Source: Pseudomonas sp. Leaf48
GTDB lineage: Bacteria; Pseudomonadota; Gammaproteobacteria; Pseudomonadales; Pseudomonadaceae
Assembly (NCBI RefSeq): GCF_001421885.1
Contig: NZ_LMLH01000007.1
Location: 83,776 to 133,102, forward strand
Length of the DNA stretch: 49,327 bases
Direction: 5' to 3'
This document shows, in pieces, positions 1-8,967 of the stretch. Positions within the stretch are counted from its first letter, which is position 1. Each line of letters starts with the position of its first letter. The notes beneath the pieces are model-generated. The model did not search any database, was not told where the DNA came from, and saw nothing but the letters and a program-made list of their open reading frames with translations. The position numbers were made by a program, and so were the translations under genes.

Positions 1-27
1 ACACGATCATCAGGCAAGTACAAAATC

Positions 28-191
28 TGTGGCGAGGGGGCTTGCCCCCGTTGGGCTGCGAAGCGGCCCCAAAACCTACCATCGGGGCGTATCAGGTACA
101 CCACGTGCAATGGTTTTACGACTGCTTCGCAGCCGAACGGGGGCAAGCCCCCTCGCCACATGTGTGTGCCCCGCTTAAGTGAACAGCATTA
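28..191. repeat. REP-type inverted element with one TIR-like end
   Basis: Two inverted arms, starting TGTGGCGAGG and ending CCTCGCCACA, enclose a stem-forming core. The right end carries GCTTAAGTGAACAGCATTA (173-191), which matches the terminal repeat of the related element at 18581-18792. The left end does not show that terminal repeat; window positions 1-27 are unrelated to it. The element abuts the small hairpin CCGC-CATGA-GCGG that follows the DUF2058 stop codon, so it probably displaced the U-tract of that terminator. Confidence 0.75.
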
Positions 192-232
192 CCGCCATGA
201 GCGGGGTTTGTCGTTATTACAGATTTGAACGA

Positions 233-775
233 CTACCACATCAGATCATCCGGGATCTGATAGGCCGCGTACGGATCGTCCTCGGCGATGACTTCTTCGG
301 TCTGCACATTCAGCTGCACGATACGCTGCGGGTCGCGCTCCTGGATCTTCAGCGCAGCTTCACGGGGAATCACTTCATAGCCCCCGGCATGATGCACGAT
401 GGCCAGCGAGCCGCTGCTGAGCTTGTTGCGCATCAGCGTATTGACGCAAATACGCTTGACCTTCTTGTCGTCGACGAAGTTGTAGTAGTCCTCGGTCGTC
501 AGTTTCGGCAGGCGCGAGACTTCGATCAGTTGCTTGACCTGAGCGGCGCGGGCTTTCGCCTCGGCTTTCTCCTGCTGCTGGCGGTTGAGCTCCTGGTCGC
601 GTTTGACCTTCTCGGCCATGGCTACCTGTGCAGCACGCTGCTGGGAGTCATCGAGTTCGATCTGGCCTTTGTGAGCCAGACGCTGTTGTTTCTGTTTGTC
701 TTTGCTGACCTGCTTGGCCTGCTTCTGGTTGACCAGCCCTGCTTTGAGCAACTGGTCGCGAAGGGAAATGCTCAT
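233..775 (-). CDS. DUF2058 family protein (YaiL-like)
   Basis: A 180-residue cytoplasmic protein without signal peptide or membrane segment. The N-terminal half (about residues 15-85) is very rich in Lys, Gln, Glu and Ala and looks like a long charged coiled coil. The C-terminal half (about 90-165) is the conserved globular part, with the stretch KLTTEDYYNFVDDKKVKRI and a conserved HHAGGYEVIP. Length and architecture fit the DUF2058/YaiL family of proteobacteria, whose function is unknown. It lies downstream of mazG on the same strand, 28 bp from its stop, so it is probably cotranscribed. Its terminator region is interrupted by the repeat at 28-191. Family assignment is fairly secure; no function is claimed. 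Confidence 0.85.
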   Translation of the reverse strand: MSISLRDQLLKAGLVNQKQAKQVSKDKQKQQRLAHKGQIELDDSQQRAAQVAMAEKVKRDQELNRQQQEKAEAKARAAQVKQLIEVSRLPKLTTEDYYNFVDDKKVKRICVNTLMRNKLSSGSLAIVHHAGGYEVIPREAALKIQERDPQRIVQLNVQTEEVIAEDDPYAAYQIPDDLMW

Positions 776-803
776 GGTGCTTATTACTCACTTAGGCAAC
801 TGC

Positions 804-1637
804 TCAACCGCAGCTGGGCAAATTCTTTTCCTGTCGTTTGGCCTCGCCCCACAGGGCGTCCAACTCTTCGAGGGTGCAATCTTGTATGGGACGCAGGGTA
901 TCGCGCAATGCCTGTTCGATAAAACGGAAGCGCCTTTCGAACTTGCCGTTGGCGCCCCGCAATGCGGTTTCCGGGTCGACCTTGAGATGCCGCGCCAGAT
1001 TGACCACGGAAAACAGCAGGTCACCGATCTCCTCGGCCACAGCTTGCGGATCGTTTTCGGACATGGCTTCGAGCACTTCATCGAGCTCTTCACGCACCTT
1101 GTCCAGCACCGCAAGCGCATCGGGCCAGTCGAAACCGACCTGCCCTGCGCGCTTCTGCAGCTTGGCCGAACGCGACAGCGCCGGCAACGCGGCAGGCACA
1201 TCATCGAGCAAAGACAGTTGCTGCGGTGCGACGGATTTCTCGGCGCGTTCCTCGGCCTTGATCTCCTCCCAGCGCTGCTTGACCTGCTCTTCATTCAGGC
1301 GCGGCACATCCCGCTGCGCATACAGATCACCGGTGGGAAATACGTGCGGATGACGGCGGATCAGCTTGCGGGTGATGCTGTCGATCACGCCGGAAAACTC
1401 GAAGCGCCCTTCTTCCCGAGCCAATTGACTGTAATAGACGACCTGAAACAACAGATCGCCCAACTCGCCCTGCAAGTGATCGAAATCACCGCGCTCAATG
1501 GCATCGGCCACTTCATAGGCTTCTTCGAGGGTGTGCGGGACGATGGTGGCGTAGGTTTGCTTGATGTCCCACGGGCAACCGTACTGCGGGTCACGCAGGC
1601 GGTTCATCAGGTGCAGCAGGTCTTCGAGTGAATACAT
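804..1637 (-). CDS. mazG: Nucleoside triphosphate pyrophosphohydrolase MazG
   Basis: A 277-residue cytosolic enzyme that hydrolyses NTPs and dNTPs to the monophosphates and pyrophosphate. Two MazG domains are visible. The N-terminal one carries EEAYEV followed by ELGDLLFQVVYYS. The C-terminal one carries REELDEVLEA followed by EEIGDLLFSVVNLARHL. The paired E-x-x-E and E-x-x-D motifs bind Mg2+. Length matches the E. coli-type two-domain enzyme (about 263 residues). MazG lowers ppGpp in E. coli, and here the gene lies just downstream of relA on the same strand, an arrangement shared with other pseudomonads and E. coli. A REP pair separates the two genes. Confidence 0.95.
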   Translation of the reverse strand: MYSLEDLLHLMNRLRDPQYGCPWDIKQTYATIVPHTLEEAYEVADAIERGDFDHLQGELGDLLFQVVYYSQLAREEGRFEFSGVIDSITRKLIRRHPHVFPTGDLYAQRDVPRLNEEQVKQRWEEIKAEERAEKSVAPQQLSLLDDVPAALPALSRSAKLQKRAGQVGFDWPDALAVLDKVREELDEVLEAMSENDPQAVAEEIGDLLFSVVNLARHLKVDPETALRGANGKFERRFRFIEQALRDTLRPIQDCTLEELDALWGEAKRQEKNLPSCG

Positions 1638-1662
1638 CTGTCATGTCTCTACACAAAACCAA

Positions 1663-1753
1663 TGTGGGAGCGGGCTTGCTCGCGAATGCGGTGTGTCATT
1701 CAGTGCACATTCCGACTGACACGCCCTCTTCGCGAGCAAGCCCGCTCCCACAG
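1663..1753. repeat. REP doublet between relA and mazG
   Basis: An inverted pair of REP units: TGTGGGAGCGGGCTTGCTCGCG on the left (its core GGGCTTGCTCGCG) and its complement CGCGAGCAAGCCCGCTCCCACA on the right, about 45 bp apart. It sits between two codirectional genes and could form a large hairpin in the relA-mazG transcript. Confidence 0.9.
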
Positions 1754-1770
1754 TTGATTGGCGTCGTTCT

Positions 1771-4014
1771 TCAGGGGGTTCGGTTACGCCGGGTTTCGAT
1801 GATGTTCGGCAACTGGGAAATCCGCCCCAGCAACCGCCCCAGTGCATCCAGCCCCGGAATCTCGATGGTCAGGGACATCAGCGCGGTGTTGTCCTCCTTG
1901 TTCGAGCGGGTATTGACCGCCAGTACGTTGATCCGCTCGTTGAGCAGCACTTGCGAGACGTCACGCAGCAACCCCGAACGGTCGTAGGCGCGGATAACGA
2001 TGTCCACCGGATAGGTGAGCACCGGTACCGGCCCCCAACTGACCTGGATGATTCGCTCCGGTTCGCGACCCGACAGTTGCAGCACCGAAGCACAGTCCTG
2101 ACGGTGAATGCTCACGCCTCGACCCTGGGTGATGTAACCGACGATCGCATCACCCGGCAACGGCTGGCAGCAGCCGGCCATCTGGGTCATCAGGTTGCCA
2201 ACACCCTGGATCTGGATGTCGCCGCGCTTGCCCGGCTTGTAGCCGGTAGCTTTGCGTGGAATCAGTTCCAGTTGCTCGTTTCCGCGCTCCGGCTCGACCA
2301 GTTGCTGTGCCAGATTGACCAGTTGCGCCAGGCGCAAATCACCGGCACCGAGGGCGGCAAACAGGTCTTCGGCGGTTTTCATGTTGGCTTTGTCAGCCAG
2401 CTTGTCGAAATCCACCGCCGGCAGACCGAGGCGATTGAGTTCTCGCTCCAGCAAGGTTTTACCGGCCGCGACGTTCTGGTCGCGGGCCTGCAGCTTGAAC
2501 CAGTGAACGATCTTCGCCCGCGCCCTGGAGGTCGTGACATAACCCAGGTTCGGGTTCAGCCAGTCACGGCTCGGAGTGCCGTGCTTGCTGGTGATGATCT
2601 CGACCTGCTCACCGGTTTGCAGGCTGTAGTTGAGCGGCACGATGCGCCCGTTGATCTTCGCACCACGGCAGTTGTGACCGATTTCGGTGTGCACGCGGTA
2701 GGCGAAGTCCAGGGGTGTGGCGCCCTTCGGCAAGTCGATGGCGTGACCGTCCGGGGTAAAGATGTACACCCGGTCAGGCTCGATATCGACCCGCAGCTGT
2801 TCCGCCAGGCCACCGATGTCGCCCAGCTCTTCATGCCACTCGAGCACCTGACGCAGCCAGGAGATTTTCTCTTCGTAGTGATTGGAGCCAGACTTGACGT
2901 CGGTGCCCTTGTAGCGCCAGTGCGCGCACACGCCGAGCTCGGCTTCCTCGTGCATCGCGTGGGTGCGGATCTGCACTTCCAGCACTTTGCCCTCGGGCCC
3001 GATCACCGCGGTGTGCAGCGAGCGATAACCGTTTTCCTTGGGGTTGGCGATGTAGTCGTCGAACTCTTTCGGAATGTGCCGCCACAGGGTGTGGACGATA
3101 CCGAGCGCGGTGTAGCAGTCGCGCATTTCCGGCACCAGCACGCGAACGGCGCGCACGTCGTAGATCTGGCTGAACTCCAGACCCTTGCGCTGCATTTTGC
3201 GCCAGATCGAATAGATGTGTTTGGCCCGGCCGCTGATGTCAGCATCAACGCCGGTGGCGTGCAGTTCGTTTTTCAGCTGGCTCATCACGTCGCTGATGAA
3301 GCGCTCGCGATCCAGTCGCCGCTCGTGGAGCAACTTGGCGATCTGCTTGTACTGGTCCGGCTCCAGGTAACGGAAAGACAGGTCTTCCAGCTCCCACTTG
3401 ATATGACCGATACCGAGACGATGGGCCAGCGGCGCGTAGATGTCGAAAACTTCACGGGCCACGCGGTTGCGCTTTTCATCGTCGGCGGTTTTCACCGCGC
3501 GGATCGCGCAGGTTCGCTCGGCCAGTTTGATCAGGGCAACGCGCACGTCGTCGACCATGGCCACCAGCATTTTGCGCAGGTTTTCCACTTGGCCCTGTGT
3601 GCCCAGCACCAGGGATTTACGCGGGCTCAGACTGTCGCTGATCGCAGCCATGCGCAACACGCCGTCGATCAGCTTGGCGACCACCGGGCCGAAGCGTTGG
3701 CTGACGGCCGGCAGCTTGATCTGGTCTTCGCGCACGCACCGATACAGGATCGCGGCGACCAGTGAGTCCTGATCGAGCTTGAGGTCGGCGAGGATCTCGG
3801 CGATCTCAAGGCCGGTGCGGAAAGTCGAGTTGCCTTCCGACCACAGATTCTGTGCCGCATTGGCTTGTTGTTCGGCCTCGCGAGCGTACTCGCAGGCTTC
3901 CTTCAAGGCTTCGCGATCCAGTGCCAGATCGACACTGACCGCATGATCGAGCCAAGCCTCGAGATTGATACTGCCGTCGGTGTTGATCGGCTGGTGTGCT
4001 CTCACCTGTACCAT
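1771..4014 (-). CDS. relA: GTP pyrophosphokinase RelA ((p)ppGpp synthetase I)
   Basis: A 747-residue ribosome-associated enzyme that makes (p)ppGpp from GTP/GDP and ATP under amino-acid starvation. The N-terminal pseudo-hydrolase region lacks the HD and ED residues that SpoT uses (it reads AAILYRCVREDQIKLP), so hydrolysis is not expected. The synthetase domain has YDVRAVRVLV, EFDDYIANPKENGYRSLHT and the Gln/Arg motif VQIRTHAMHEEAELG. A TGS domain follows (RVYIFTPDGHAIDLPKGATP), then a zinc-finger/helical region (MAGCCQPLPGD, HRQDC) and a C-terminal ACT domain ending the protein. Length equals that of P. aeruginosa RelA. The gene lies downstream of rlmD and upstream of mazG on the same strand, with a 120-bp gap to rlmD. 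Confidence 0.97.
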   Translation of the reverse strand: MVQVRAHQPINTDGSINLEAWLDHAVSVDLALDREALKEACEYAREAEQQANAAQNLWSEGNSTFRTGLEIAEILADLKLDQDSLVAAILYRCVREDQIKLPAVSQRFGPVVAKLIDGVLRMAAISDSLSPRKSLVLGTQGQVENLRKMLVAMVDDVRVALIKLAERTCAIRAVKTADDEKRNRVAREVFDIYAPLAHRLGIGHIKWELEDLSFRYLEPDQYKQIAKLLHERRLDRERFISDVMSQLKNELHATGVDADISGRAKHIYSIWRKMQRKGLEFSQIYDVRAVRVLVPEMRDCYTALGIVHTLWRHIPKEFDDYIANPKENGYRSLHTAVIGPEGKVLEVQIRTHAMHEEAELGVCAHWRYKGTDVKSGSNHYEEKISWLRQVLEWHEELGDIGGLAEQLRVDIEPDRVYIFTPDGHAIDLPKGATPLDFAYRVHTEIGHNCRGAKINGRIVPLNYSLQTGEQVEIITSKHGTPSRDWLNPNLGYVTTSRARAKIVHWFKLQARDQNVAAGKTLLERELNRLGLPAVDFDKLADKANMKTAEDLFAALGAGDLRLAQLVNLAQQLVEPERGNEQLELIPRKATGYKPGKRGDIQIQGVGNLMTQMAGCCQPLPGDAIVGYITQGRGVSIHRQDCASVLQLSGREPERIIQVSWGPVPVLTYPVDIVIRAYDRSGLLRDVSQVLLNERINVLAVNTRSNKEDNTALMSLTIEIPGLDALGRLLGRISQLPNIIETRRNRTP

Positions 4015-4134
4015 CTTGCTTACCTTCCCTACGACGCAGATTCAATGCGTCAAATCGCTGACCTTCGGTGCCCGTGCGCCACGCCGGGCTGGAGTGCGGC
4101 TGCACGGACGGGCCAGTCGGACCAGACGAGCATC

Positions 4135-5487
4135 CTAGCTCGCTTCAAATAACGCCATGGCCTCGACATGTGCCGTTTGAGGAAACATATCGAGAATCCC
4201 GGCACGTTTTAACCGGTAGCCCTGCTTGATCAATTCGACCGTGTCGCGCGCCAGAGTTGCAGGGTTGCACGACACATACACCAACCGTTCGGCGCCCAAG
4301 GTCTTGAGCTTGCGCACAACCTCGAAAGCACCGTCACGCGGTGGGTCCAAGAGTACCGCACAAAAGCCTTCGGCGGCCCATTCGGCGTCAGCCAAAGGCT
4401 GGGATAAATCGGCCTGAAAAAACTTCGCGTTATGCAGATTGTTGCTGGCGGCGTTTGCCTCTGCGCGGTCGACCATCACCTGCACACCTTCGACCGCCAC
4501 CACTTCACGAGCAGCCTGGGCCAGCGGCAAGGCAAAGTTGCCCAGCCCGCAGAACAGATCCAGTACCCGTTCATCCGCCGCCGGCTTCAACCAGTCCAGC
4601 GCCTGGGCAACCATCGCTTCGTTGACGCCGGCATTGACCTGGATGAAATCCCCCGGGCGATACGCCAGTTCCAGGTCCCACTGCTCCAGACGATAACCCA
4701 GCGATTGACCGGCCTCGACCGGCTGCGGCTCACCGTCGCCATGCAGCCACAACTGGGCTTCATGGAACGCGCAGAAATCCTTGAGGATCGTCAGGTCAGC
4801 TTCAGACAACGGCGCCATGTGCCGCAGCAACACCGCCAGCGAGGAACCGCTGAACAACTCCACATGCCCGAGGGCCTGAGGTTTGCTCAGTCGCCGCAAC
4901 ATTTCCGGCAAGCCGGTCATGATCGGCTGCAAAGGCTGTACCAGCACCGGACATTCATTGATACCAACAATGTCCTGGCTGCCGGCGGCGCGGAAACCGA
5001 CTTCGAGTTTCTTTGCCTTCATGTCCCAGCGCACGGCGACACGGGCGCGACGACGGTAGCCGAACTCCGGACCACTCAATGGCGCAGCCCACTCGTCGGG
5101 CTCGACACCGGCGACCTTGGACAACTGCTCGGCGAGCATGCGCTGTTTCAGGGCGAGCTGTTCGTTATGCGGCAGATGCTGCACGCTGCAACCGCCGCAA
5201 CGACCGGCATGGGCGCACGGCGCCGGGCGGCGCAATTCGCTGGCCTTGAACACCCGCTCGGTGCGCGCTTCAACCACTTTGCCGTGGGCACCGAGCACGC
5301 GCGCCTCGATCTCCTCACCGGCCAATGCGCCGATGACGAACCAGGTGCGGCCTTCGAAAAACGCGATACCGCGACCGTCATTGGCCAGGCGCTCGATGCT
5401 CAGGCGCTGCTTTTTGCCGGTCGGGACTTGCGGGGCCTTGCTGCCGCCGGTGGGCTGGAAGCGCAGACCTCTTTCATGTTTGGCCAT
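4135..5487 (-). CDS. rlmD: 23S rRNA (uracil-1939-C5)-methyltransferase RlmD
   Basis: A 450-residue SAM-dependent methyltransferase that forms m5U1939 in 23S rRNA (older names RumA, YgcA). An N-terminal TRAM domain (about residues 25-80) is followed by the [4Fe-4S] cysteines C91, C97 and C100, with a fourth in ECPVL near 178. The Rossmann fold carries the SAM motif [16 protein letters not shown] and the catalytic nucleophile in [13 protein letters not shown]. The start ATG overlaps the cysM stop by one base (TGATG), so the two genes are very likely translationally coupled. cysM-rlmD-relA-mazG is the conserved Pseudomonas order. Confidence 0.97.
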   Translation of the reverse strand: MAKHERGLRFQPTGGSKAPQVPTGKKQRLSIERLANDGRGIAFFEGRTWFVIGALAGEEIEARVLGAHGKVVEARTERVFKASELRRPAPCAHAGRCGGCSVQHLPHNEQLALKQRMLAEQLSKVAGVEPDEWAAPLSGPEFGYRRRARVAVRWDMKAKKLEVGFRAAGSQDIVGINECPVLVQPLQPIMTGLPEMLRRLSKPQALGHVELFSGSSLAVLLRHMAPLSEADLTILKDFCAFHEAQLWLHGDGEPQPVEAGQSLGYRLEQWDLELAYRPGDFIQVNAGVNEAMVAQALDWLKPAADERVLDLFCGLGNFALPLAQAAREVVAVEGVQVMVDRAEANAASNNLHNAKFFQADLSQPLADAEWAAEGFCAVLLDPPRDGAFEVVRKLKTLGAERLVYVSCNPATLARDTVELIKQGYRLKRAGILDMFPQTAHVEAMALFEAS

Positions 5488-6389
5488 CAGTTGGGCGCGT
5501 CGAAAATGCCGGTCGACAGGTATCGGTCGCCACGGTCGCAGATGATCGCGACGATCACCGCGTTTTCAACTTCTCTGGACAGGCGCAGCATCGCTGCCAC
5601 GGCACCGCCCGAGGACACACCACAGAAGATGCCTTCTTCGCGGGCCAGACGACGGGTCACGTCTTCGGCTTCGCTTTGCGCCATGTCGACGATGCGATCG
5701 ACGCGGTCGGCCTGGTAGATTTTCGGCAGGTATTCTTCGGGCCAGCGACGAATGCCCGGAATCGCCGAGCCTTCCATCGGTTGCAGGCCGATGATCTGCA
5801 CGCTCTCGCTCTGCTCTTTCAAGTAGCGCGAGACGCCCATGATGGTACCGGTAGTACCCATGGAGCTGACGAAATGGGTGATGGTGCCCTCGGTCTGGCG
5901 CCAGATTTCCGGGCCGGTGGTGGTGTAGTGCGCCTCGGGGTTGTCACCATTGGCGAACTGATCCAGCACCTTGCCACGGCCTTCGGCTTCCATTCGCTGA
6001 GCGAGGTCGCGGGCGCCTTCCATGCCTTCTTCCTGAGTGACCAGGATCAGCTCGGCGCCATACGCGGTCATGGCTGCCTTGCGTTCGGCGCTGGAGTTGT
6101 CCGGCATGATCAGGATCATTTTATAACCCTTGATCGCGGCGGCCATGGCCAGGGCGATCCCGGTGTTACCGGAAGTCGCTTCGATCAGCGTATCGCCGGC
6201 GTGGATCTGCCCGCGCAACTCGGCACGGGTGATCATCGACAGCGCCGGACGGTCCTTGACCGAACCCGCCGGGTTGTTCCCTTCGAGCTTGAGCAAAAGG
6301 GTGTTGCTGGTGGCGCCGGGCAGGCGCTGCAAACGGACCAGCGGAGTGTTGCCGACGCAATCGGCGATGGTTGGGTACTGCAAGGTCAT
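5487..6389 (-). CDS. cysM: Cysteine synthase B (O-acetylserine sulfhydrylase B)
   Basis: A 300-residue PLP enzyme that makes cysteine from O-acetylserine and sulfide; the CysM type can also use thiosulfate. The PLP lysine lies in [11 protein letters not shown]. The phosphate-binding loop [12 protein letters not shown] and the glycine-rich motif STMGTTG-like [11 protein letters not shown] are present. The open frame extends upstream to 6455, but the start [17 protein letters not shown] at 6389 matches the family N-terminus and gives the usual length. It is the first gene of the minus-strand cysM-rlmD-relA-mazG run. It has no O-acetylserine sensing features of its own. Confidence 0.96.
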   Translation of the reverse strand: MTLQYPTIADCVGNTPLVRLQRLPGATSNTLLLKLEGNNPAGSVKDRPALSMITRAELRGQIHAGDTLIEATSGNTGIALAMAAAIKGYKMILIMPDNSSAERKAAMTAYGAELILVTQEEGMEGARDLAQRMEAEGRGKVLDQFANGDNPEAHYTTTGPEIWRQTEGTITHFVSSMGTTGTIMGVSRYLKEQSESVQIIGLQPMEGSAIPGIRRWPEEYLPKIYQADRVDRIVDMAQSEAEDVTRRLAREEGIFCGVSSGGAVAAMLRLSREVENAVIVAIICDRGDRYLSTGIFDAPN

Positions 6390-6567
6390 GGCGTATTCGC
6401 AATCCAGACTGCGGGGGCGACTATCATACCGGCAAACGTTCGCAGGCCATATCACGCAAAGTGCGGTGCTTATGGTTTATGGGAATAAGCAGCAAGCCTG
6501 GAGCGGCAAGCGACATTGGAGGTGGCTCTGGGGGCAAGAAAACAGGGGAGTATTGTGATGGGAGCAA

Positions 6568-6683
6568 GGGCCGCTTCGCGGGCAAGCCGGCTTGCCGCAC
6601 CGCCGTTCCCACAGAGGTGCCAGGTTGCTCACACATTCGACGACTGGAACACGGTCAGCGCGCGGGCTTGCTCGCGAAGGCGT
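6568..6683. repeat. Degenerate REP pair overlapping the 3' end of a kinase gene
   Basis: One arm is GCTTCGCGGGCAAGCC with a trailing GTTCCCACA (about 6572-6613). The other is GCGGGCTTGCTCGCGAAGGCG (6662-6682). The second arm lies inside the 3' end of the sensor kinase reading frame and encodes its last residues. Confidence 0.75.
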
Positions 6684-8046
6684 CGTCACCTGCACTATCG
6701 AAATCCGCCGGCAGACACATATTCAGGCGCAACCCGGCTCCCGTGTTCTGCGCCCAAAGCCGGCCACCCTGCCGCCGCACCGCATTCCTCGCAATGCTCA
6801 AGCCCAGGCCGAATCCACCATCCCCCGGGCGCGAACCGTCGAGTCGGGTAAAAGGTAGAAAGATGCGCTCCAGATCAGCTTCAGCCACGCCACCGCCCTG
6901 GTCCTCCAGCCATAAATGCCAGAACGTGCCCTCACGCCGCCCACCGAGGTGAACGATGCCGCCATCAGGTGAATGTCGAATGGCGTTACGCAGGATGTTC
7001 TCCAGTGCCTGGGCCAGGGTATTGAGATTCCCGCGAACCCAGCAGGACGCATCCACCGTGCATTGCAACTGGGCAGAAGGCCAGCCGCTTTCATAGCAGG
7101 CGTTTTCCGTGAGCATCTCCCACAAGGCCTGGATCTGGATCGCCTCGTCGGGTAATCGTTTGCGTTCGGTGTCGAGCCAGGCCAGTTGCAGAGTGTCCTC
7201 CACCAGGCGTTGCATGCCATCGACTTCACGACCGATGCGCTCGCGTAGTTGCTCCAGCCCCTGCTCGCTTTCGCTGGCCACCCGCAGGCGGCTCAGCGGC
7301 GTACGCAATTCGTGGGAAAGGTCGCGCAGCAACTGCTGCTGTAACGCCACGGTATTCTGCAAACGTTCGGACATGTGATCGAACGCCCGGCCCAGTTCGC
7401 CCAGCTCATCGGAACGCCTGGTAGTGCTGCTCGACAGCCGCACATTCAATTGATCGGCGCGCCAGGCATTGGCCTGTTCACGCAGGTGATTGAGCGGCAC
7501 CACCAGAAGGCGGTACAGCCCGACGCACAGCAGCAAGGTAAACAGCCCTGGTATGACACCATTGGTGATCACGCGCCAGAACACCCGGTACTGCCCGGGC
7601 ACGAAGCGCTGCGGCAACTCGATGACCAGGCTGCCGTCGGACGGGTCACCGGGAAACGGCACGCGCATCCAGGGCTGGCCTTTCTTGTGGATTGGCCAGT
7701 CGAGGCCGCGCAGGAAGGTCAGGTGGCGGATCTCATCGTCTGTCAGCGGCTGACTGCTCAACGACTGCAAGTTCCCGTCGATCACGCCTACCCAGACTGC
7801 TTCGCGCTCACGCGTCGCCTGCAACCAACTATCGACGCCTGACTCCTGGCCTTGCCGCCACGCCTGCTCGGCCTCGGCGGCATAACGCGTCAGTGTGCCC
7901 CGGGCGCCATCCGACAGAAACTGGTTGCGCTGTTCCATGTAGCGCCCCCAGGACCAACTGAGCCAGATCATCAGCAGACAGAACGCCACCAGCAGGCAGG
8001 CCAGCTTCCAGAACAGTGAATGCCGGCCCGGCAGATTACAACTCAT
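6655..8046 (-). CDS. Sensor histidine kinase, PirS/PfeS-like
   Basis: A 463-residue inner-membrane kinase. TM1 lies at about residues 12-32, a periplasmic sensor of about 120 residues follows, and TM2 lies at about 160-185 (VIPGLFTLLLCVGLYRLLV). A HAMP linker leads to the phosphoacceptor LRDLSHELRTPLSRL, the N box ENILRNAIRHSP, and the G boxes DQGGGV and GGFGLGLSI. The start overlaps the regulator gene by 11 bp. In P. aeruginosa the pirRS pair, controlling ferric-enterobactin uptake, sits between gacS and cysM exactly as here, so I infer the same family. The pirA receptor gene is absent from the window. The last residues (DAFASKPAR) are encoded by a REP repeat, so the native C-terminus was probably shorter or different. 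Confidence 0.85.
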   Translation of the reverse strand: MSCNLPGRHSLFWKLACLLVAFCLLMIWLSWSWGRYMEQRNQFLSDGARGTLTRYAAEAEQAWRQGQESGVDSWLQATREREAVWVGVIDGNLQSLSSQPLTDDEIRHLTFLRGLDWPIHKKGQPWMRVPFPGDPSDGSLVIELPQRFVPGQYRVFWRVITNGVIPGLFTLLLCVGLYRLLVVPLNHLREQANAWRADQLNVRLSSSTTRRSDELGELGRAFDHMSERLQNTVALQQQLLRDLSHELRTPLSRLRVASESEQGLEQLRERIGREVDGMQRLVEDTLQLAWLDTERKRLPDEAIQIQALWEMLTENACYESGWPSAQLQCTVDASCWVRGNLNTLAQALENILRNAIRHSPDGGIVHLGGRREGTFWHLWLEDQGGGVAEADLERIFLPFTRLDGSRPGDGGFGLGLSIARNAVRRQGGRLWAQNTGAGLRLNMCLPADFDSAGDDAFASKPAR

Positions 8047-8752
8047 CGGCTGCGCTCAGGATGTAACCCTTGCCCCAGACCGTAAGCACTTCGCGCTCGG
8101 TGTAGCCGACGGCCTTGAGCTTGCGGCGGATCTGGCTGATATGCATGTCCAGGCTACGATCATGCGCTGCATAACCGCGTTTGAGCACATGCTGGTAAAG
8201 AAAGGCCTTGCTCAGCACCTCATCGGCACGCTTGAGTGTTTCCAGCAGCCGATACTCGCTGCGCGTCAGGCCAACCGCCTGCTCGCCGTAGAAAACCTCG
8301 CCACACTCATCATCGAATCGCAGACTGTCCGTCGACGGTGCTGGCACTGCCGGCGCCGGCCGCCGATCGAGCGCCACCCGTCGCAGAATCGCCTCGATAC
8401 GAACTCGCAACTCCGCCATGCTGAAGGGTTTGGGCAGGTAGTCATCGGCGCCGAGGCGAAAACCGCTGATGCGATCCGCCTCGGCGCCAAGGGCTGACAT
8501 CAGCAAAACCGGGGTGGAATGGCTCTGGCGCAATTGAGTCAGCACCGCCAGGCCGTCCATGCCCGGCAACAGGATATCCATCAACACCACATCGAACGAT
8601 TGCTCGCGGGCCAAGGCCAGGCCTTCCTGGCCGTTCTGGCACCAGGTCACCTGGAAACCGCTGCGGTCCAGATGCTCGTGAACATAGGCGCCCAGCACGA
8701 GGTCGTCTTCGATGGACAGGATTCGAGGATGGCCGGCAGCAATGGGATTCAT
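8036..8752 (-). CDS. OmpR-family response regulator, PirR/PfeR-like
   Basis: A 238-residue DNA-binding regulator. The receiver (residues 10-125) has the acidic pair in SIEDDLVLG, the phospho-acceptor Asp in VVLMDILLPGMDG and the conserved Lys in DDYLPKPFSM. The C-terminal winged helix ends with SLDMHISQIRRKLKAVG and VWGKGYIL, the standard OmpR/PhoB signature. It precedes and overlaps the sensor gene. A Fur-box-like sequence lies immediately upstream (8761-8779), which supports an iron-linked role. The gene is divergent from gacS. Naming as PirR rests on synteny and family, not on a direct comparison. Confidence 0.88.
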   Translation of the reverse strand: MNPIAAGHPRILSIEDDLVLGAYVHEHLDRSGFQVTWCQNGQEGLALAREQSFDVVLMDILLPGMDGLAVLTQLRQSHSTPVLLMSALGAEADRISGFRLGADDYLPKPFSMAELRVRIEAILRRVALDRRPAPAVPAPSTDSLRFDDECGEVFYGEQAVGLTRSEYRLLETLKRADEVLSKAFLYQHVLKRGYAAHDRSLDMHISQIRRKLKAVGYTEREVLTVWGKGYILSAADEL

Positions 8753-8760
8753 GACTATCT

Positions 8761-8779
8761 GCTAATAATTCTCAGTTAT
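8761..8779 (-). promoter_or_regulatory. Putative Fur box upstream of the pirR-like gene
   Basis: The sequence GCTAATAATTCTCAGTTAT contains the AATAATTCTCA core typical of Pseudomonas Fur sites and is 9 bp upstream of the regulator start codon. The match to the 19-bp consensus is partial (about 12 of 19), so this is a probable rather than certain site. Confidence 0.5.
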
Positions 8780-8967
8780 GCAATTATTCAAGATTGCTTC
8801 GCCAGGAGCAACCCAAGGTTTGCCGGTATGGCAAAAGAGCGGTCCAGCGTTACCCGTGACAACATTAATTTTGCCAGGATCGCCCGCATGCAAATCGCTA
8901 CACTGCGCAAGTGGTGCATGCCGGACGCATGTGCAGGTCTATGAATAGCCGGATGCAGGAGAGAGGC

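Noticed and set aside
1951..3765. Long plus-strand frame opposite relA
   Set aside because: An antisense shadow of relA with low-complexity His/Gln/Val-rich text and no ribosome site.
4432..5718. Long plus-strand frame opposite rlmD and the cysM 3' end
   Set aside because: It crosses two well-supported genes on the other strand and has no domain.
8911..8967. gacS starting at the ATG at 8911
   Set aside because: The GTG at 8968 has a proper ribosome site, gives the conserved N-terminus and places H294, D717 and H863 at the known positions.
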